64,000 bases of DNA from an uncultured Bacteroidota bacterium (lineage in GTDB: Bacteria; Bacteroidota; Bacteroidia; Bacteroidales; VadinHA17), in NCBI GenBank assembly GCA_903844815.1, contig CAIMVD010000003.1, positions 1 to 64,000 on the forward strand, read 5' to 3'. This document shows positions 60,199-64,000 of this stretch, piece by piece. Below the pieces are notes generated by a model. That model was not told the DNA's origin, did not search any database, and saw only the letters and a list, made by a program, of their open reading frames with translations. The position numbers and the translations under genes are program-made. Each line of letters opens with the position of its first letter. The first letter of the stretch is position 1.

Positions 60199-61542
60199 AT
60201 GAAACTCTGGGAAAAAGGAATTGATCCGGAACCTGCAATCATTGAATTCACTGCAGGCAAAGACAGGGAAACCGACCTGGTTTTGACAAAATGGGATATT
60301 ATCGGTTCAATGGCTCATGCAATTATGCTTGCCGACGTCGGATTAATATCCGATGATGAGAAAAACGGCTTGCTGAAGTCTCTTCATGCACTTCTCAAAC
60401 TCGATGAAGCAGGGAGCCTGGTCATTGAGAAAGACATGGAGGACATCCATTCCCAGATCGAAAAGGAATTATCGGCTGTTCTTGGCGCTACAGGCAAGAA
60501 GATCCACACCGGGAGGTCGAGGAACGATCAGGTTCTTGTTGACATCCGCCTCCGTACAAGGGAAGAGATAGATAATTTATCGCTGCTCATTCAAAGGCTT
60601 TTCAATAGTTTTCAGTCGCTCAGCGAGAAGCATAAAGAGGTGCTTCTTCCCGGTTATACACATATGCAGCCTGCAATGGTTTCATCTTTCGGACTTTGGT
60701 TCGGCGCTTATGCCGAGTCGCTGGCTGATGATATTGTAATCCTTGCCGGATCCAGGGCGATTAATAATCAGAATCCACTTGGAACTGCTGCAGGTTACGG
60801 AACCACATTGCCAATTAACCGGCAATTGACTTCCGACCTGCTTGAGTTCGACAATATTCTTTTCAACTCCGCCTATGCCAGCCTCAGCAGGGGAAAAATT
60901 GAAATGTCGGTTGCATCAGCCCTTGCCTCAGTGGCTCAGACACTTGCAAGATTCTCAATGGATATCTGCCTTTATATGAGCGCGGAATTCCGTTTCATTG
61001 ATTTCCCCGATGAACTTGTAACTGGTTCAAGCATTATGCCCCAGAAAAGAAACCCTGATGTTTTCGAGCTTATAAGGGGACGCGCAAATATAATCCAGAC
61101 CCTGCCGGGTCAGATAGCTTCGGTTGTAAGCAACCTGCCATCGGGTTACAATAGGGATTTGCAGCTGCTTAAAAATCTCATATTTAATGCTTTCGACGAT
61201 CTGTCCGAGTGCATTAAGATAATGATTCTGATGCTTGACAATATAAAGATCAAGACGAATATTACAGCCAATCCTCTCTACAATACAATCTTCAGTACAG
61301 AGGAGGTCAACAGGCTTGTAAGGCAGGGAATTCCTTTCAGGGATGCCTATAAGGTAGTGGCGGAAATGGTGAAGAATTCCTCTTTCTCAAAAACCACCTT
61401 GGCAGATTATGTTCATGAAGGCAGTGTCGGGAACCTGTGTAACAAGGAGATTGCGGATTTATTCGCAAAGAGGATGGAATCCTTTAGGAACATGTCGGCT
61501 GCAGAACTGGCTGATAAGATGATGAAATATGCGACAAAGTAA
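60199..61542 (+). CDS. argH: Argininosuccinate lyase
   Basis: ATG at 60199 (MKLWEKGIDPEPAIIEFTAGKDRETD) is preferred; the tracked start at 60160 lies in the terminator hairpin. The 447-residue protein has the fumarase/aspartase-superfamily signatures: the HTGRSRNDQVLVDIRL region, LLPGYTHMQPAMVSSFGLW and the catalytic-Ser loop GSSIMPQKRNPDVFEL. Final arginine step: argininosuccinate to arginine + fumarate. No further arg gene follows. Confidence 0.96.
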   Translation: MKLWEKGIDPEPAIIEFTAGKDRETDLVLTKWDIIGSMAHAIMLADVGLISDDEKNGLLKSLHALLKLDEAGSLVIEKDMEDIHSQIEKELSAVLGATGKKIHTGRSRNDQVLVDIRLRTREEIDNLSLLIQRLFNSFQSLSEKHKEVLLPGYTHMQPAMVSSFGLWFGAYAESLADDIVILAGSRAINNQNPLGTAAGYGTTLPINRQLTSDLLEFDNILFNSAYASLSRGKIEMSVASALASVAQTLARFSMDICLYMSAEFRFIDFPDELVTGSSIMPQKRNPDVFELIRGRANIIQTLPGQIASVVSNLPSGYNRDLQLLKNLIFNAFDDLSECIKIMILMLDNIKIKTNITANPLYNTIFSTEEVNRLVRQGIPFRDAYKVVAEMVKNSSFSKTTLADYVHEGSVGNLCNKEIADLFAKRMESFRNMSAAELADKMMKYATK

Positions 61543-62126
61543 TACATAGTTAAAAAGCCCGAACGGAATGAACATTGCAGGGAGTAGTACTTAGGGCATA
61601 GGGTGCGCTTTTTGCAATCATGGCGCAAATTTTATTGCGTTCTGGGGCGATCGCGGCGCAAGTTAAATGAGGTCGATATTTTAGTCACGGTGCAGAGTGT
61701 TTATGCGTTGCAGTGGGGGGGTCCGTGTTAGGCGACGTAGTTATGTTAAAACTTCGCAGAATACTAAACTGCATTCCAATTATTTGATTGGCTAATAGCT
61801 GGTTGCCAGTTTTGCGCACAACTGCCTGATAGCTTAGTTTTTGCTGCACCTAAGAAAATATGTATACGGATGCCAGAGCAACGATTAGTGAAGATAATAC
61901 TCCTTTCATTTTTAAACAGATTTAAAAGTACTTAATATACATTAAAGAAGTTCAGATAAGTTATAACTGTTTTTCTGTTTATATGGCAATTTCACAGATA
62001 TCAACAAAATTACAAAAAGTATGAGGGAAGAGATGACTTTACCTATCAGAAACTGAGGTGAGTTCGAATAAATGCCCCGCTATTGAGATTCTTCAATATT
62101 TTTTGTAATTTTGAGAAAATAGTGAA
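61543..62126. other. Anomalous gene-free region between argH and the MNT/HEPN pair
   Basis: About 580 bases with no credible ORF on either strand. The first half (61570-61780) is richer in G and C than the surroundings and contains GCGCAA/TTGCGC-type palindromes (CGCAA-ATTTTA-TTGCG at 61626-61641), a run of seven G near 61716, and two GTTRRRY sequences (GTTAAAT, GTTAGGC). The second half is A/T-rich and ends in the promoter of the MNT gene. It may hold a non-coding RNA or remnants of inserted DNA; I cannot identify it. Confidence 0.45.
62082..62113 (+). promoter_or_regulatory. Candidate promoter for the MNT/HEPN operon
   Basis: ATTG (62082-62085), a 20-base spacer and TAATTTTG (62106-62113) approximate the TTTG-N19-TAnnTTTG pattern. 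The predicted start near 62120 lies only about 7 bases before the ATG, making the transcript almost leaderless. Confidence 0.45.
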
Positions 62127-62447
62127 ATGGAAGATAAGTTGATCATATTAAGGGATTTGAAAGGCTATTTACAAAATGGATATGACGATTCTGTAAAAGA
62201 TATTATATTGTTTGGATCTCAATTATATGGAAACCCAAATGAAAATTCTGATTTTGATGTTTTGATTATTTTGGATAAAGGTTATAGTTCCAGTGATGAA
62301 AAAAGAATTTATGATTTATGTTATGATATTGATTTAAAATACAACATAGTTATTGATGTACATCTGATTTCAAAACAGGAGCTTAATACATTAAGAGGGA
62401 AGCAACCAATTTATGTAAAAATATTAAAAACGGGATTATACGCATGA
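62127..62447 (+). CDS. MNT-type nucleotidyltransferase domain antitoxin
   Basis: This 106-residue protein has the minimal nucleotidyltransferase motif GS-x10-DxD (LFGSQLYGNPNENSDFDVLI, around residues 30-50) followed by a third-carboxylate region (IDVHLISKQEL, residue near 82). Family role: in HEPN/MNT modules the MNT protein neutralises the HEPN partner, in studied cases by transferring AMP to it. It is immediately followed by and overlaps (ATGA, 4 bases) the HEPN gene. Base composition is clearly more A/T-rich than neighbouring arginine genes, fitting an acquired module. Confidence 0.85.
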   Translation: MEDKLIILRDLKGYLQNGYDDSVKDIILFGSQLYGNPNENSDFDVLIILDKGYSSSDEKRIYDLCYDIDLKYNIVIDVHLISKQELNTLRGKQPIYVKILKTGLYA

Positions 62448-62857
62448 GTCTTGATGAGAATGAGCGGAAAGAACTGATTCGGTACAGAATAGAAGAAGCG
62501 AAGGAATCGATTGAAGATGTAAGGCTTTTGATAGATAATAACAGACTAAGAGCTGCCGTAAACCGGATTTATTATGGGATGTTTTATACTCTTTTAGCTC
62601 TTGGAATTGAATACGAATTTGAAACATCAAAGCATAATCAATTAATTGGCTGGTTCAATAAAACCTTTATTCATGAAGGAATAATTGATTCAAAGTTCGG
62701 AAAAATAATAAACAATGCTTTAATTCGCAGAACAAGAGGTGATTATGAATCCTTTACAAAGTTTGAAAAGGATGCTATTATTGAGATGTTTGATGATATG
62801 AAAGAGTTCATTTTAGAAATAGAGGGACTGCTGAATAATAATCTAAAAAAAACATAA
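62444..62857 (+). CDS. HEPN-domain protein (toxin-like partner of MNT)
   Basis: The 137-residue helical protein has HEPN-family features: RIEEAKESIEDVRLLIDNNRLRAAVNRIYYGMFYTLLAL near the N-terminus and a C-terminal RRTRGDYESFTKFEKD (RxxxDY-type) motif. The R-x4-6-H catalytic motif of RNase-type HEPN proteins is not visible, so toxicity by RNA cleavage cannot be assumed. It overlaps the MNT gene by 4 bases, so they form one operon. Pairs like this are mobile and common in Bacteroidota; no insertion boundary is seen. Confidence 0.85.
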   Translation: MSLDENERKELIRYRIEEAKESIEDVRLLIDNNRLRAAVNRIYYGMFYTLLALGIEYEFETSKHNQLIGWFNKTFIHEGIIDSKFGKIINNALIRRTRGDYESFTKFEKDAIIEMFDDMKEFILEIEGLLNNNLKKT

Positions 62858-62926
62858 TTTAATTCAATTTTACATATTCGTATATTTTTCTTCCCCTTTT
62901 AAAAAGTTATGTGTTAAAAAAGGGGA

Positions 62927-64000
62927 TTACTGATTTAAAGATTTCTCAATATTCTCAATGAATACATCGAAAAGGTAATCGGTATCTGTTGGTCCGCCTG
63001 ATGCTTCAGGATGGAATTGGGTTGAGAAGAACGGCATCGACTTGTGTTTCATCCCTTCATTTGTGTTATCGTTTATGTTAATGAAGAGAGGTTCCCAGTC
63101 GATTCCAAGTGTATTATTATCCACTGCAAAACCATGATTCTGCGAGGTAATGTATGCCTTATCGGTGCCAACCTGCAGAACAGGCTGATTATGGCTGCGG
63201 TGGCCGTATTTAAGTTTATAGGTGTCGGCTCCCGAGGCAAGGGCCATCAGCTGGTTTCCAAGGCAGATCCCGAATACAGGTTTTTTTCCGCCAAGTGATT
63301 TCCTGATGTTTTCAATGGTTACCGGGCACATTTTAGGATCGCCCGGCCCATTCGAAAGGAATAATCCGTCAAATTCCTCCTTGTGAAAGTCATAATCCCA
63401 CGGGACTCTGATAATAGTCGTATCTCTTTTCAGCAGATGCCTGATAATATTATATTTAACTCCGCAATCGACAAGCAGGATTTTGTACTTTCCCGAGCCG
63501 TACACCTTCTTTTCGTGAGTACTTACTTCGGCTACAAGGTTAACCTTGTTGGGATCGTAGAAATTTGTTTCAGTTCCTACAGGTTCTACTTTTCCAAGCA
63601 TTGCTCCTTTTTCGCGGATGATCTTGGTAAGGGCTCTTGTATCGATTCCGTATATTCCCGGGACGTTGTTTCTTTCGAGCCATGCATCGAGGCTCTCGGT
63701 AGCGTTCCAGTGGCTGTATTCGAATGAATAATCCGAAACGATGAGGCCTGAAATATGAATGGATGAGGATTCATAAAACCTGAAGAGGTCATTTTCTTCG
63801 GACTTTCCCGGAGCCCCGTAGTTTCCTACAAGAGGATAGGTAAGGCAGAGGATCTGACCCCTGTATGAGGGGTCGGTGAGGCTTTCGGGATAACCCGTCA
63901 TTGCAGTATTGAAAACAACTTCGCCTGCAACAGGCCGTAGCGATCCGAACGATCTGCCATTAAATACAGTTCCGTCTTCAAGTGTCAGCTTTACAAGCGC
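62927..64000 (-). CDS. carA: Carbamoyl-phosphate synthase small subunit (5' end outside window)
   Basis: The minus-strand frame runs from the window end, beyond the tracked start at 63901, so the gene is longer than the ORF list shows: 357 residues are visible (starting ALVKLTLEDGTVFNGRSFGS). The N-terminal domain has NTAMTGYPESLTDPSYRGQI; the class I glutamine amidotransferase domain has the nucleophile motif FGICLGNQ, GADTYKLKYGHRSHNQPV and the His/Glu pair in FFSTQFHPEASGG. It supplies ammonia from glutamine to CarB. Lies downstream of, and convergent with, the MNT/HEPN pair. Confidence 0.96.
   Translation of the reverse strand, partial: ALVKLTLEDGTVFNGRSFGSLRPVAGEVVFNTAMTGYPESLTDPSYRGQILCLTYPLVGNYGAPGKSEENDLFRFYESSSIHISGLIVSDYSFEYSHWNATESLDAWLERNNVPGIYGIDTRALTKIIREKGAMLGKVEPVGTETNFYDPNKVNLVAEVSTHEKKVYGSGKYKILLVDCGVKYNIIRHLLKRDTTIIRVPWDYDFHKEEFDGLFLSNGPGDPKMCPVTIENIRKSLGGKKPVFGICLGNQLMALASGADTYKLKYGHRSHNQPVLQVGTDKAYITSQNHGFAVDNNTLGIDWEPLFININDNTNEGMKHKSMPFFSTQFHPEASGGPTDTDYLFDVFIENIEKSLNQ

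Noticed and set aside
61640-61740. Integron-like attC site (GTTAAAT and GTTAGGC match GTTRRRY)
   Set aside because: No matching RYYYAAC partner at a suitable distance on the same strand and no integrase gene; 7-base matches of this degeneracy occur by chance. A folding search for attC would decide.
1-64000. CRISPR array, IS element, prophage or rRNA genes
   Set aside because: No evenly spaced direct repeats, transposase, integrase, phage structural genes or rRNA signatures were seen on either strand.

Overview
This window reads as a piece of a Bacteroidota chromosome, most likely a Bacteroidales-type lineage. The evidence is gene content (DUF4369/thioredoxin lipoproteins, the glycogen synthase-phosphorylase fusion, LpxH and LptB for lipid A/LPS, RibF, DUF151 nuclease, many small lipoproteins with a bare Cys after a short leader) and promoters. 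Several genes carry the Bacteroidota signature TTTG-N17-20-TAnnTTTG (greA, rplU, argR, tRNA-Leu). No rRNA, IS element, prophage or CRISPR array was seen.

Layout. 1-2 kb: the tail of mazE, complete mazF, an orphan ComM C-terminal fragment and a Gfo/Idh/MocA oxidoreductase. 2-11.7 kb: the most unusual part. A sigma54-type promoter with upstream palindromes precedes a four-gene membrane operon: a periplasmic-binding-like protein fused to a GcvH-like domain, a Tat-exported four-cluster ferredoxin, an NrfD/HybB-like quinone-interacting membrane subunit, and a second membrane-anchored GcvH-like protein. After a terminator come a c-heme-type sensor kinase, an NtrC-type sigma54 activator, an archaemetzincin and a protein with two tandem SiaB/GHKL-like domains. 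No catalytic (molybdopterin, hydrogenase, reductase) subunit is encoded nearby, so the electron donor or acceptor is unknown.

11.7-14.8 kb (minus strand): LpxH and two paralogous thioredoxin-fold lipoproteins, one with a broken active site. 15-26 kb: a complete glycogen cluster with debranching enzyme, glycosyltransferase, GH57 amylase, glycogen synthase/phosphorylase fusion and, convergently, branching enzyme. 26-34 kb: ribF, ahcY, a Rieske-like lipoprotein, greA, a HIT protein, an L,D-transpeptidase-like protein, an alcohol dehydrogenase and an MFS transporter. 34-37.5 kb: accessory genes (Imm5-like immunity protein overlapping a SUMF1-fold protein, two lipoproteins, a probable outer-membrane protein).

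37.6-53.5 kb: housekeeping (comF, ruvC, S41 protease, EamA exporter, serS, rpmA-rplU, DUF151 nuclease, thyA-folA, tig-clpP-clpX, tRNA-Leu, tatC-lptB, recQ), then a GT2 and a GNAT enzyme to 55 kb. 55-64 kb: carbamoyl-phosphate and arginine metabolism. carB (minus) is divergent from argR-argG-argH (plus), and carA (minus, cut by the window end) lies beyond an anomalous gene-free stretch and an MNT/HEPN toxin-antitoxin pair. carA and carB are therefore separated by about 4.7 kb of oppositely oriented genes.

Functional links: the sensor kinase and NtrC regulator are the obvious controllers of the sigma54-type promoter in front of the ferredoxin/NrfD operon. TatC could export the Tat-tagged ferredoxin. 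Argininosuccinate synthase and lyase, carbamoyl-phosphate synthase and ArgR form one nitrogen/arginine module. All functional statements rest on motif recognition from the sequence; no database search was run.
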